38,405 nt of DNA from Paulinella micropora (GCA_009731375.1 BJOX01000176.1:380652-419056); one strand, 5' to 3'. Shown: positions 1 to 8,628, counted from the stretch's first letter. Program-made: numbers and translations. Notes: generated by a model not told the origin, from the letters alone.

Positions 1-99
1 TTCTTCTTCTTCTTCTTCTTCTTCTTCTTCTTCTTCTTCTTCTTCTTCTTCTTCTTCTTCTTCTTCTTCTTCTTCTTCTTCTTCTTCTTCTTCTTCTTC
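1..99 (+). repeat. TTC microsatellite (33 units)
   Basis: Uninterrupted TTC triplets start the window. In the frame that stays open downstream (codons starting at position 2) they read as poly-serine (TCT), so this may be a coding low-complexity tract of the DIRS-like Gag. The same triplet recurs at 2280-2379 and 2765-2962 beside assembly gaps. Confidence 0.95.
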
Positions 100-604
100 G
101 TCTGCTGTTGCACCGTCAGTTATTAATTGTTTTTCACCTATTGTCGCACCATCGGTTGTTAATGCTCTTTCTTCTACTTTCCATGCTTCCCCTCTTGCTA
201 CTGTTACTCCTTCTTCTACTGTTACTCCTGTTGCTACTGTTACTCCGTCTTCTACTGTTGTTTCTTCGCCTTCGTCTTATACTGTTGCCACTCCCTCTTC
301 TACTACTACTCCTCCCACTTCGTCTGTTCCTTTTGCCTTCGTAAGTAAGCAGCGAGATGGCGGTGCCACTCATGCTGGTGTACATTTCTCTCCTTCTTCT
401 TCCTCTTCTCTTTCTTTTGCTCCCTCTCCTCCTTCTTCTCTCTCATCTCCTCTTTCTGTTACCCCTCCTTTCTCAGTCTTCACCCTTCATCCAAGTCTCA
501 GGCCGACTTTGTCCCTTTGCCCAGGTGGGTTTAGGAAGTGGCCAGACAGGAGGCGGAAGAAGAGATGGGTGCTTGGGTTCACTCAACACCATCTCAGGTC
601 ATAG
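2..604 (+). CDS. Ser/Thr/Pro-rich low-complexity Gag-like segment (5' truncated)
   Basis: The frame starting at position 2 is open from the window edge to a TAG at 602-604. It begins with about 33 serines from the TTC repeat. It then runs through a mucin-like stretch rich in Thr, Ser, Val and Pro, with repeated TVTPSST-type units at about residues 60-85. It ends in a basic patch (about residues 175-195). No family is recognised. It is read as the N-terminal part of the DIRS-like element's Gag because the next segment continues the same element in another frame from about 538. The long stop-free run is partly explained by composition, so it may be non-coding in places. Confidence 0.35.
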   Translation, partial: SSSSSSSSSSSSSSSSSSSSSSSSSSSSSSSSSSAVAPSVINCFSPIVAPSVVNALSSTFHASPLATVTPSSTVTPVATVTPSSTVVSSPSSYTVATPSSTTTPPTSSVPFAFVSKQRDGGATHAGVHFSPSSSSSLSFAPSPPSSLSSPLSVTPPFSVFTLHPSLRPTLSLCPGGFRKWPDRRRKKRWVLGFTQHHLRS

Positions 605-1578
605 CTAGCGGCGCAGTTGAGAAGTCGTTCTCATGCTTGCCCGTAGCTAGTCAGAACTTTCCAAATTGGAGTCTGCCATTGCTGTCTCTCCCCTCTTTGT
701 TGTCCAAAGTGGAAGGGGCAGTGTGTGGTGGCACGACTTTCCCTTTTGGTCGTTTTCCCTCCCCCTTTTCATCCAATGCATCTCTGTCTTCACTGATCGA
801 TAGATTGCGCTCCGCGCACGTGGTTGCGCTCGTGGGATACGAAGGCAAGGTGGAGGTCCAGTGCTTTGAGCCGTGGACCACGCACGTGTGGTTCGAGAGA
901 ACTTCGGAGCCAGGTCGACGCTGGGGAGGAATAGCTCTTGTTGACTTTCGTTTCGAGAGGGGGAGGGGACGCTCGGTGTGCTTCTTTGGGTTGGAAGAGA
1001 ACGAGCCCAGGTTCGTGCTGGGTGAAAAACTTGTACTGCCGCCCTGCAAGGGAAAGATCAAACCGTACACCACGGTTTTCAACGTAGAAGAGATCCTCAG
1101 CGACGCAAAAACCAGTGCTTGCCGCGTGACGAGGTGACATGGTTGAAAGGCTTCCTCACTGGCACGCAAACGTTCTACAGGGGCACGGGAGAGTTCCTCC
1201 GCGACTATTCCATAGTTGACCGATTATCGCCCGAGGACAACCGGAAGCTNNNNNNNNNNAGCTGTGAGGAGCTTGTCTAAGTTGGGAGAGTGGCACAAAG
1301 GCACTTTGTTTTCTGAACTCTGCCACGTACATCTCGTACCACTTTCTGACGCCTATGTTGATGTGTCAGGCCGGGGGGGAAACCAATCGTGGTCGTCCTC
1401 CCATGGTAACAACAACAGTACTAGTCAGTCGACACCTGGTGGTCGTCGAGGGAAACTGATCAACAAGGCGTGTTGGGCTTGGGCAGAGGGCGATGTATGC
1501 AGCTATGGCGAAAATTGTCGGTTTCGTCATTCGTGCCCAGCCTGCCCAGGCAAGAAGAACCACCGTAAAGACACCTGA
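538..1578 (+). pseudogene. DIRS-like Gag with C-terminal CCCH zinc finger, frameshifted
   Basis: Frame 1 is open from 538 to 1137. The reading then continues in frame 3 from about 1128 (a coherent run beginning DEVTWLKGF) up to the 10-base gap at 1250-1259. After the gap it resumes in frame 1 to the TGA at 1578. At least one indel lies near 1110-1130. The last third holds a CCCH finger, Cys-x8-Cys-x5-Cys-x3-His (CWAWAEGDVC, then SYGENC and RFRH, at about 1468-1533), followed by two more Cys and a basic tail. The finger starts with an aromatic CWxW pattern also seen in the Gag of the LTR element at 33878-36574. Nucleic-acid binding during particle assembly is the expected role. The globular part (about 640-1130) resembles no family that I recognise. 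Confidence 0.6.
1250..1259. other. Assembly gap (10 N)
   Basis: Ten unknown bases inside the Gag-like region. The true length is not known, so the apparent frame relationship across this point carries no information. Confidence 0.99.
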
Positions 1579-2017
1579 CACCTGCCCCAATTCTACTAGT
1601 ACCAAGTGGGACTTCAAGAAGCCTAAGCAAGGATGAAGAGGCCCTGAGGGTAAAGGCTTTGGGTCGGAAGTGCCTTCGACCCTCAGGGTGTGCTCGACTT
1701 CGTCAAATTCCAATGCAGTGGTTGTGGGGAGTGGGGAAGTGGTGTGGGACCCTGGTGAGGGTGTCGCATGCCCTGCTGAAGTTGAACAAAAAGACAAAAC
1801 GCCTTCCAGCACGCTTTAACGCAACAAGAAACAGCGTTCACCGCAGTATGTGAGTGGTGGCTTCTTTTTTGTTGGTGGTGCCACCCCGCACCAGAACTTC
1901 TCTTTTTCCGGTTTTTCCGCCACCAGCGGTCGTTCTTCACAACCAAAGGACGGTCAACCAAACTTGCTTGGCCATTCTGTACCCCCAGGTTGTCTGCTGC
2001 TTTCCTCACCTCGTTCT
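1579..2017 (+). other. Gag-RT spacer of DIRS-like element, Ser/Pro-rich reading
   Basis: This stretch lies between the CCCH finger and the duplicated block. Frame 2 is open from 1850 into the gap and reads as a Ser/Gly/Pro-rich linker with no recognisable domain. It is plausibly the linker between Gag and Pol of the DIRS-like element. Nothing else is visible. Confidence 0.3.
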
Positions 2018-2254
2018 CCCCCCCTTGTTCGTCCCTCATCTCGCAACACTCCCTTTTCGTCGTCTGTAGGTAGTGCCACTATGTCATCTCCGAGTAAGAG
2101 TGGCCTACCTAACATGTTTGTCAGCTCCGATGTACGGAGGGGTTCCCCTTCTCTCTTCCCCTCTTTCTACTACTGTTTCAACTCTTTCTTCTCCTCTTCT
2201 ACCCTCACCTGTTCGTTTTGTCTCAACTGTGACTTATCCTTTTGCCTTGTCAGT

Positions 2255-2310
<56 letters not shown>

Positions 2311-2725
2311 CTTCTTCTTCTTCTTCTTCTTCTTCTTCTTCTTCTTCTTCTTCTTCTTCTTCTTCTTCTTCTTCTTCTTNNNNNNNNNNNNNNNNNNNNN
2401 NNNNNNNNNNNNNNNNNNNNNNNNNNNNNNNNNNNNNNNNNNNNNNNNNNNNNNNNNNNNNNNNNNNNNNNNCCCCCCCTTGTTCGTCCCTCATCTCGCA
2501 ACACTCCCTTTTCGTCGTCTGTAGGTAGTGCCACTATGTCATCTCCGAGTAAGAGTGGCCTACCTAACATGTTTGTCAGCTCCGATGTACGGAGGGTTCC
2601 CCTTCTCTCTTCCCCTCTTTCTACTACTGTTTCAACTCTTTCTTCTCCTCTTCTACCCTCACCTGTTCGTTTTGTCTCAACTGTGACTTATCCTTTTGCC
2701 TTGTCAGTTACTACTACTACTACTA
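2018..2725 (+). repeat. Duplicated block of about 250 bp either side of a gap (offset 455 bp)
   Basis: The sequence 2018-2270 (seven C, then TTGTTCGTCCCTC...) recurs at 2473-2725 and is almost identical. The second copy lacks one G in the GTACGGAGGGG run. Both copies end in a TAC/ACT microsatellite that passes into a TTC tract and then into N. This is either a real tandem duplication of the Ser/Thr-rich linker or an assembly artefact, in which one locus was placed on both sides of an unresolved microsatellite. Confidence 0.85.
2380..2472. other. Assembly gap (93 N)
   Basis: Unknown bases directly after a TTC microsatellite. The second copy of the duplicated block starts at the first known base after the gap. 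Confidence 0.99.
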
Positions 2726-2772
2726 CTACTACTAGTACTAGTACTACTACTGCTACTACTACTACTTCTTCT

Positions 2773-2804
<32 letters not shown>

Positions 2805-2962
2805 TTTTCCTTCTTCTTCTTCTTCTTCTTCTTCTTTTTCTTTTTTCTCTTCTTCTTTATCTTCTTCTTCCTCCTCCTCCTCCTCTTCTTCTTCTTCTTC
2901 TTCTTCTTCTTCTTCTTCTTCTTCTTCTTCTTCTTCTTCTTCTTCTTCTTCTTCTTCTTCTT
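2700..2962 (+). repeat. ACT/TTC/TCC compound microsatellite
   Basis: TAC/ACT triplets pass into an imperfect TTC tract with CTC and TTT interruptions, then into pure TTC up to the gap at 2963. In the frame that is open through the second duplicated copy this reads as poly-Thr and then poly-Ser. Confidence 0.9.
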
Positions 2963-3085
2963 NNNNNNNNNNNNNNNNNNNNNNNNNNNNNNNNNNNNNN
3001 NNNNNNNNNNNNNNNNNNNNNNNNNNNNNNNNNNNNNNNNNNNNNNNNNNNNNNNNNNNNNNNNNNNNNNNNNNNNNNNNNNNNN
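2963..3085. other. Assembly gap (123 N) where the RT palm would lie
   Basis: The known sequence resumes at 3086 in the middle of the C-terminal part of a reverse transcriptase. Most of the DIRS-like RT is therefore lost here, either because the true gap is longer than 123 bases or because this copy is deleted. Confidence 0.95.
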
Positions 3086-3086
3086 C

Positions 3087-3350
3087 AGCTCTCTTTTCAA
3101 ACTCAAGACGCTCGAGAGGCTCCTCGGCCTGATGTCCTACGTGGCTCAAATGTTGTTCTACGCACGTCCTGCCGTGGGCAAGCTTCGCCAGCAGTACAAC
3201 AGCTATGTCAAGGCCGAGGCCAAGACAGCACGAGTATGTGCACGGACGTCGGCAGCGGCAAGGTGGTCCCGTGATGTGCTAGTGGAGGCTAACTTCCGGC
3301 TACCCATTCAGACTTCTTGCGAATTGGGCACTTCGACGAAGAAAAGATGA
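3087..3350 (+). pseudogene. DIRS-like reverse transcriptase, C-terminal (thumb/connection) fragment
   Basis: Frame 3 reads SSLFKLKTLERLLGLMSYVA and then continues AQMLFYARP...KLRQQYN. This is the post-palm segment (LxxLxGxLxYxAxxxxxGR-like) that precedes RNase H in DIRS-order and Gypsy-like Pol. The catalytic palm with the YxDD box is absent because of the preceding gap. The frame stops at 3350, while RNase H continues in frame 2 from about 3317. One indel of about 1 nt near 3310-3340 therefore separates two parts of what should be one RT-RNase H reading frame. Confidence 0.65.
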
Positions 3351-3907
3351 TGTGGATAGGAGATAGCAGGAAGTGCACTATATGGACCGATGCGAACCTC
3401 TCACAAGTGGGAGAGACGCAGGTGGGGGGAAAGGGGGCGCTCATCGCGACCCCGGATCGGTCCAGGGGGCTGTACATCTCTGAAGATTGGACAGATGAGG
3501 AGTTGGTCCTGCTGAGATCGGACAAGAACGTGCCCTCTTCCCCCCAGCGTGAGGTCTACTGTGCCTTCTTGGCTGCATCGAGAGTGGCCGCAGTCCTTGG
3601 CTTCCGGAAAATACACCTCGTGACGGATTGTAAGGCGGCGGCGGGCTTTGTAAACTCGTGTTACTCTGCTCAACCGCACGTGCAAAGGCTCTTAGAAGTG
3701 TGGGCCACAAAGCTAGTCCGGGCAGGCATTGCGCTGACGGCTTCTCACGTTCAACGAGAGCGCATCGCTGTTGTGGATTGCTTGGCCCGTGCGCAGGTAG
3801 ATCGAGCGCAAAGCTTGTGGCGAGAGATGAACCTGTCCGCGCTTTCTTCAAGGCGTCTGCGGCCGCTACGGAAGTCCCCTGGCTTGTCGACTCCGCAGTC
3901 GAATTAA
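3317..3907 (+). pseudogene. DIRS-like RNase H domain
   Basis: This 196-codon frame carries a recognisable retroelement RNase H. The first acidic residue is in TIWTDAN (about residue 25), the glutamate in SPQREVYCAFLAA (about residue 80) and the second aspartate in LVTDCKAAAGF (about residue 104). The C-terminal acidic residue is in ERIAVVDCLARAQ (about residue 152), which matches the usual NxxADxLSR box. The enzyme would remove RNA from the RNA-DNA hybrid during reverse transcription. The frame overlaps the recombinase frame downstream, as is common in DIRS elements. It is called a pseudogene because its upstream RT part is out of frame and largely missing. Confidence 0.75.
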
Positions 3908-4876
3908 TGGCCCAGTCGCTCTCAGCTGGTACTAGTGCGACGTATGGTTCTGCCATCCACAAACTTCAAGAGTTTGGGGAGTCCTACGCTACGGAACGCT
4001 GGATACCCCAATGGTGGAGGCCGGACCCAGTTTTCATCGTGCTCTTTCTGGTTTGGCTGTCCCGCTTCTTCGCCGTCTCTACCGTCAAAGTATATATGTA
4101 TGCCATCCGGGACTTCTGTCTCCGGTTGGGAATGGATGATCCAACCGACAACCACTACGTCGAGATGGTGTGGAAAGGTATTAAACGCAGTAAGCGCACA
4201 AAGTTGGACAACCGTCTGACACTTGAGTTTTGGATGCTCCTCGCCGTGGCGTCCTTCGTGTTCGGACAACGTTCTAACAGAGACATCCCCAAGTCTACAC
4301 GCCATTTATGGATAACCGTGGCAACCGTTGCAGTCTGGGGCTTCTTTGGTCTGTTCCGGGTTGGCGAGTTAGTAGCCTCTGGCTCCCTTGCCACCTGTCG
4401 TTTCCTTGTTAATTCTTCTGTAAGGACCGTCTACAGCGACGGCCTCAATCTAATTATGGTTCGGCTCGACGGCGCCAAGCAAGATCCCTTCCGGCGAGGC
4501 TGTGACGTGGGGCACGGAGAGCAAGACAACCCGCTTATTTGTCCACACCAATGGAAGGAACTGTACTGCAAAAGCCGCGATTGCTTCATCTGCAGCCGTT
4601 CTTCCGCCTCGCTGACAATTCCCCAGTCAGCCGCTCCACATTCGTCGACACATGCGCTTCCTGCTCAAGAGGGCCCGTGTTCCTACAGCAGCTCGCTTCA
4701 ACGGGATTTCGCTACGCCGCGGGGGTGCTGCTCGTCTCTTCGCCTGCGGTGCCTCCGACACTGCAATCATGCGAGCGGGCAGGTGGTCATCCAACTGTTT
4801 CAGGCTCTACGTGGGCGCCAACATGACAGAACTAGTTATAGAACAGAAAGCCATGAGGGGGTCAGAGAAGCTCTAG
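3658..4876 (+). pseudogene. DIRS-like tyrosine recombinase, frameshifted
   Basis: Frame 1 (3658-4902) holds the N-terminal core-binding part from about 3830 (VPWLVDSAVELMAQSLSAGT), then box A with the catalytic arginine in GLFRVGELVASG (Arg codon 4357-4359). After about 4560 the similarity moves to frame 3 (NSPVSRSTFVD, near 4610-4650). It then moves to frame 2 (4652-4876), which holds box B: NGISLRRGGAARL, GRWSS and the nucleophile in FRLYVG (Tyr codon 4808-4810). Two indels thus break the C-terminal half. In box B the first position of the H-x-x-R motif is Ile, not His. The enzyme would integrate the circular DNA intermediate by strand exchange without a target duplication. A Crypton origin is less likely, given the adjacent RNase H. 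Confidence 0.8.
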
Positions 4877-4896
4877 GCTCAGGCTCGGGTGGGGGC

Positions 4897-5155
4897 GGTT
4901 AGTCTGAGTTAGTTTCACGCTCGCTCTTTGTCAGTGTGACCGGACCGTCTAGTCTTGGACGGATCCGGCCGCAGTGTTCCACTTGCCTTGTCGTATGTTG
5001 AGCGAGCTTGAAAGAGCGCTTGAGCCTAGACCTCTATTCTTTTTCCCCATTTGATTCCGACGAGATCGGATCGTCTAGGCTTCCATTAAAGCTCTGTTCT
5101 TTGTTCTGTGTTTCTCAGTAAGGGAAAAGTAACCAAGGATTAAAGTAGATTTTAA
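4897..5155 (+). repeat. DIRS-like split direct repeat, copy B1
   Basis: A 259-bp block beginning GGTTAGTCTGAGTTAG and ending GTAGATTTTAA directly follows the recombinase. It is repeated at 5670-5928 with a single substitution (the T/C run before CATTTGATTCC). This is the inner B repeat of a B1-A2-B2 terminus. Confidence 0.9.
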
Positions 5156-5163
5156 CCATGGTT
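5154..5163. other. Palindrome AACCATGGTT at the B1/A2 junction
   Basis: A perfect 10-bp palindrome spans the exact boundary between repeat B1 and the spacer A2. In PAT/Ngaro-type models this boundary has the sequence of the circle junction used by the recombinase. Whether this palindrome is that core site is inference. Confidence 0.4.
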
Positions 5164-5321
5164 TGCTCCGGCCGGAGGCCGGAGTTAACGGACGTTAAAA
5201 TTTATTTGAGACCGTTACTTTTTCGTTTGACCGTTACTCTTTTGGTAAGTAGTAAGGCCGGCGCGCCGGCGAAGCCGGCGCGTTTGGTTTGTTCCGGCTG
5301 TGTTTGTTGTTGTCTTCTAAG

Positions 5322-5367
5322 TTTTTCGAAGTTGGGAAAGAGCAGAGCTCTCTCCCACTTCGAAAAA
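5322..5367. repeat. Near-perfect inverted repeat (hairpin) inside A2
   Basis: The arms TTTTTCGAAGTTGGGAAAGAGC and GCTCTCTCCCACTTCGAAAAA pair over about 21 bases with one mismatch and one bulge, around a 2-4 base loop. The hairpin lies inside the terminal segment, where it could act in replication or transcript structure of the DIRS-like element. The role is not shown by the sequence. Confidence 0.75.
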
Positions 5368-5523
5368 TTCCCACCCACCCACACCCGTTTGCTCCAGTGT
5401 CGTGTTCGTAGTAGGAAGCCCGGTCCTGGCACGTCGTGGTCGCAGCCTTCGTTTGTTCGTTCTGCTATGTGTTCGTGCCAGTTTTCCTCGTTTGCCTTGT
5501 TTGAAGACCGGCCCCCGGTCTAG

Positions 5524-5653
5524 CCGTCCACCTTTCCCCTCCTCCACCCGGTTTTACCGTCCGCCTTTTCCCCTCCTCCACCCGGTCTGACCATCCTCCT
5601 TTCCCCTCCTCCACCCGTTCTACTGTCCTCTTTCCCCACCTCCTCCCGTTGTA
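5524..5653 (+). repeat. About 33-bp tandem repeat, 4 units
   Basis: Units start at about 5524, 5557, 5591 and 5623 and share the core TTTCCCCTCCTCCACCCG. They lie within the A2 segment of the DIRS-like element. Confidence 0.85.
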
Positions 5654-5669
5654 ATAAGTTTGAGTCCGG

Positions 5670-5928
5670 GGTTAGTCTGAGTTAGTTTCACGCTCGCTCT
5701 TTGTCAGTGTGACCGGACCGTCTAGTCTTGGACGGATCCGGCCGCAGTGTTCCACTTGCCTTGTCGTATGTTGAGCGAGCTTGAAAGAGCGCTTGAGCCT
5801 AGACCTCTATTCTTTTCCCCCATTTGATTCCGACGAGATCGGATCGTCTAGGCTTCCATTAAAGCTCTGTTCTTTGTTCTGTGTTTCTCAGTAAGGGAAA
5901 AGTAACCAAGGATTAAAGTAGATTTTAA
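5670..5928 (+). repeat. DIRS-like split direct repeat, copy B2 (3' end of element)
   Basis: This is the second copy of the 259-bp block at 4897-5155. Its end, GTAGATTTTAA at 5928, is taken as the 3' terminus of the DIRS-like element. Sequence after it (TTTAATGAAAGAATC) differs from the sequence after B1. Confidence 0.88.
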
Positions 5929-7401
5929 TTTAATGAAAGAATCATTGAAAATTAGTAAAAACTGACTTCAAACCAATCGATTTCCCGTCGCCCACCGCTT
6001 TTTCCCAACCAATTTGCACACCCCCCACCGGAAAAAACTGGCCACCTTGCCACATCAAAAAATGGTGCTTGTGATGACCAAAAATCAGAGTCAGCTTTCA
6101 TATGTTCCCTTTATGCTCTTCAATCAATTTTTAAGTAATATCTTTCTATGTATGCTTATAATTAAATGTACAAAGTTTTTTTACAAAAAGGTAACCTTAA
6201 GCCTGCAAACAAACCGGCCAAAATCAGCAAAAATAGTGCATGGCCCTCACTCAGAATTTTTTATATTTAAATACAAGGCCGGAACAAGTACAGAAAGTGA
6301 AGGAAATCAAAGAGACTATTTAATAAAAGCATTTTGTACAGAAAGTGCAGAAAAAAATTGAAAATCTCTAAAGATTTCACCCATGATTTTTTTAGCCTGT
6401 CTGCAGCCCAGAACAGATCATCAACAGCAGGGTTACAAAGAAAGGAGCAGTAGTTGAACATATGCAAAACAAAGACCATGTGATTGTGAATAGATTCAGC
6501 ACATTATATTCCCAGAAAGGCACACACAACACATATAAGAGTGATACAAGACAGGTGCAAAAAAGGGCTTCAGGGAAGAAAGAACAGCACATGCTATAGA
6601 TGAGTTTACAACACACCATTTTGCCGACAGCATGGGCACAACGTTTGGAAAGACTGTGCAAGGCCACGGGACGTGAAAGTATGCATAAGAAACACACACA
6701 AAAAAAACACAAAACCCTCTTTAGCCATGACTTTTACCAATCTCGACCCCGCAAAAACCGTCAAATAAAAAAAATTTAGTGCGGCCTTCACTTCAAAGGC
6801 TACGTATGTCGATAGGCCTGTCTGTTCAAATATTTTTTTGGAAATTTTCTGGTTTCCTCTCCGGGAATTGGCATGGTCTTGTCAAATATTGCCACAGAAA
6901 TTCACGGGCCGGCGCCACCAAAATCATGTCGGAGGTCAAGTACTTCAAAGCAGGTAAATGTTCAAACCACATCGTTTCAAGCAAAAGCAAGCATGACACA
7001 AGTGTTTGTTTTAGAAAAAAGTGGTAGCTCACTATTTTTCACCCTTATTTTCGACCGCAATTTTCACTTTTCAGGACATAACAAGTATGGTGTTTTTAAC
7101 TGAAAAATGCTGTTTGCATGATGCACTCTGCACTCATTTTTACACACAAGTGCACAAATGAATTCACATGTTATGTTGAGTAATCCTGCCTAAGGGTTTT
7201 GCAGAGAAGTACGGTACAAAAAAAAACTAGGAAAACATAGGTCGAAAATTAGTTTGCCAAAGTTCAGAACATACTCTGGAACACAGCAATACCTTTAATA
7301 CACTGAAAAACTAAACCGTCGGCTACCTATTCCCAATAAAAACATTGAATTTTGTGCAAACAGCACCTCAAAATCTTGAATATTGAATAAGTTTACCTGC
7401 T
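5929..7401. other. AT-rich stretch, no gene supported
   Basis: About 1.5 kb of AT-rich sequence lies between the DIRS-like element and the E1 pol fragment. Open frames of 60-115 codons exist on both strands (for example 6014-6361), but they lack domains and look like chance runs of AT-rich sequence. The only structure seen is the 17-bp inverted repeat at 6942-6958 and 7392-7408, and a nested 11-bp pair (TGCTGTTTGCA near 7109 with its complement near 7356). Confidence 0.5.
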
Positions 7402-7408
7402 TTGAAGT
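6942..7408. repeat. 17-bp inverted repeat flanking a 433-bp AT-rich segment
   Basis: ACTTCAAAGCAGGTAAA at 6942-6958 is the exact reverse complement of 7392-7408. The right arm ends where the E1 pol fragment begins. This could be a small terminal-inverted-repeat element inserted into, and truncating, E1. No target duplication is visible at the ends. Confidence 0.4.
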
Positions 7409-8511
7409 TGATGGGCGCTCTAACGACCAGGAGAACTTACATATGGCAAGGGCCGTATCAGATTATGAAACAAACCGTGGCCTATAATTATAAGATCAGA
7501 CACCAGAGGACGAAAAAGGAACAGATAGTCCACGTTCGGCGACTGGTAAAGTTCTCGCCTTACTTGTTAGATTACGAAACGGAGCAGGACGCCTTGGAGC
7601 GGACGGCGGATCAATTTGGAAACCCACGGCCGTTGTTGACACGGACGCAGCGGGCGGAGGAGATTGCGAGGCTGAGGGAGGAGGTGACGTTTGAACAGGA
7701 TGAGGAGGAGAAGAAAAGGTTGCAAGACGCAATAGCGGAATTGGAGACGGGTTCACATGAGAGAGTTTCACAGAAACAAAAGCGGGATAAGGTAAAACGG
7801 AGAGAGGAGGACAAGAAACGGGAAGAGGATGGAATACAAGGGAGGGAGGGGGAAGCAGAGGGGAAAGGCGTGGGTGCACCAGGGGGTCAAGACAAGCGAG
7901 GGACAGGGGGGCCATCGAAGCCGGAGGCACCGGAGGGACACCTGGGGATCAAAAACGAGCGAGGCCTATGGGTGGAAAAAGCGGCGGAGGTTGATAAGAT
8001 CAAGTGGAAGACGGGCAAGTTCTACTTAATAATGCCAGCGGAAAAAGAGGTAAGTGATGATATACTGGATGACTTTTATCTCATGAGGGTTTTAAGCCAG
8101 GGGGGGACGTCACGACATATTAAGGCGGGGAAGGGAATAACGCCCGTGATGCAGTTTTGGAGGAGTAGTGACAAGTTAGCGGAGGAAAAGATGCGGCGGT
8201 TTGATCCGGTTTTTCTAGAAAAGGCGGGGAAGAAGCGAGAAACGTGGGATGCCACCATCAAGTTGGATGACGAGGATCATATCCCATACACCATTCAAAC
8301 GAGACCGCGGTTGGTGTTGAACGTGCCGTTCGACCTCACAGAAGAGAGGCGGATACCGGCACAGATTTGGGACGAGATAGATGCGGAAGGCTTGCCTTTC
8401 GATATTATCGGCGCCCCACCAGCAGCCGTCGGTTCAAGAGGCAAGAAGCGGCCTACGACGAGTGGTCGGATGACACGGGCAAGGGGTCGGGCACAACAAG
8501 CAAGGGGGTGA
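7402..8511 (+). pseudogene. E1: 3' end of a Ty3/Gypsy-like pol (GPY module, linker, conserved C-terminal domain)
   Basis: A 369-codon frame whose first ten or so residues are unrelated to pol. From IWQGPYQIM (about residue 15) it matches the integrase GPY module of the elements at 28064-33877 and 15224-16178, including YNYKIR and IVHVRRLVKF. A charged, coiled-coil-like linker follows (about residues 75-185, rich in Glu, Lys and Arg). Next comes the C-terminal domain shared with E2 and E3: KFYLIMPAEKEVSDD, DFYLMRV, MQFWRSS, ETWDATI, IQTRPRLVLNVPFDL and IPAQIWDEI (about residues 205-345). The tail is basic. Everything upstream (Gag, protease, RT, RNase H, integrase core) is absent, so this is a 5'-truncated remnant. 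The domain itself is intact. Confidence 0.8.
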
Positions 8512-8560
8512 TGAATGGGTGACGAGTGAAAAGATAGGATAGGAATAGAGAAAGACGAAA

Positions 8561-8613
8561 GATGAGAAAGAAGATGAGAGAAGATGAGAAAGAAGATGAG
8601 AGAAGATGAGAAG
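8561..8613 (+). repeat. Purine tandem repeat (GATGAGAAAGAA/GATGAGAGAA)
   Basis: GATGAGAAAGAAGATGAGAGAA occurs twice in tandem, followed by a partial third unit. Confidence 0.85.
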
Positions 8614-8628
8614 GGAAGAATACGAACT

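Larger units (their letters stand above)
5156..5669 (+). repeat. A2 segment of the split direct repeats
   Basis: These 514 bp lie between B1 and B2. By the known PAT/Ngaro layout they should duplicate the element's 5' end (A1), which lies outside this window or is lost; no matching copy is seen between 1 and 3085. The segment is GC-rich near its start, with a 14-bp palindrome GCCGGCGCGCCGGC at 5257-5270. It also contains a long hairpin and a 33-bp tandem repeat. Short open frames here are not supported as genes. Confidence 0.65.
1..5928 (+). mobile_element. DIRS-order (PAT/Ngaro-like) tyrosine-recombinase retrotransposon, decayed, 5' end outside window
   Basis: The order Gag-like region, end of reverse transcriptase, RNase H and tyrosine recombinase, all on the plus strand, is that of DIRS-order retrotransposons. 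These integrate with a tyrosine recombinase instead of a DDE integrase. The 3' end has the split-direct-repeat layout of the PAT/Ngaro groups: a 259-bp block (4897-5155) recurs with one substitution at 5670-5928, around a 514-bp spacer. In known elements that spacer would be the second copy of the element's 5' end, which is not in this window. The copy is broken by frameshifts in the Gag, RT/RNase H and recombinase regions. Three runs of N interrupt it, and the RT palm is missing in or around the gap at 2963-3085. Its sense-strand Ser/Thr tracts are microsatellites. Confidence 0.85.

Noticed and set aside
134-385. Frames through the microsatellites giving poly-Leu, poly-Arg or poly-Glu proteins (for example 108-344, 134-385, 2234-2570, 2688-3149)
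   Set aside because: They only reflect trinucleotide repeats and N runs. They contain no domain and overlap the better-supported plus-strand readings.
6014-6361. 115-codon plus frame in the AT-rich stretch
   Set aside because: No domain, AT-driven composition, overlapping equal-length frames on the other strand, and no repeat partner.
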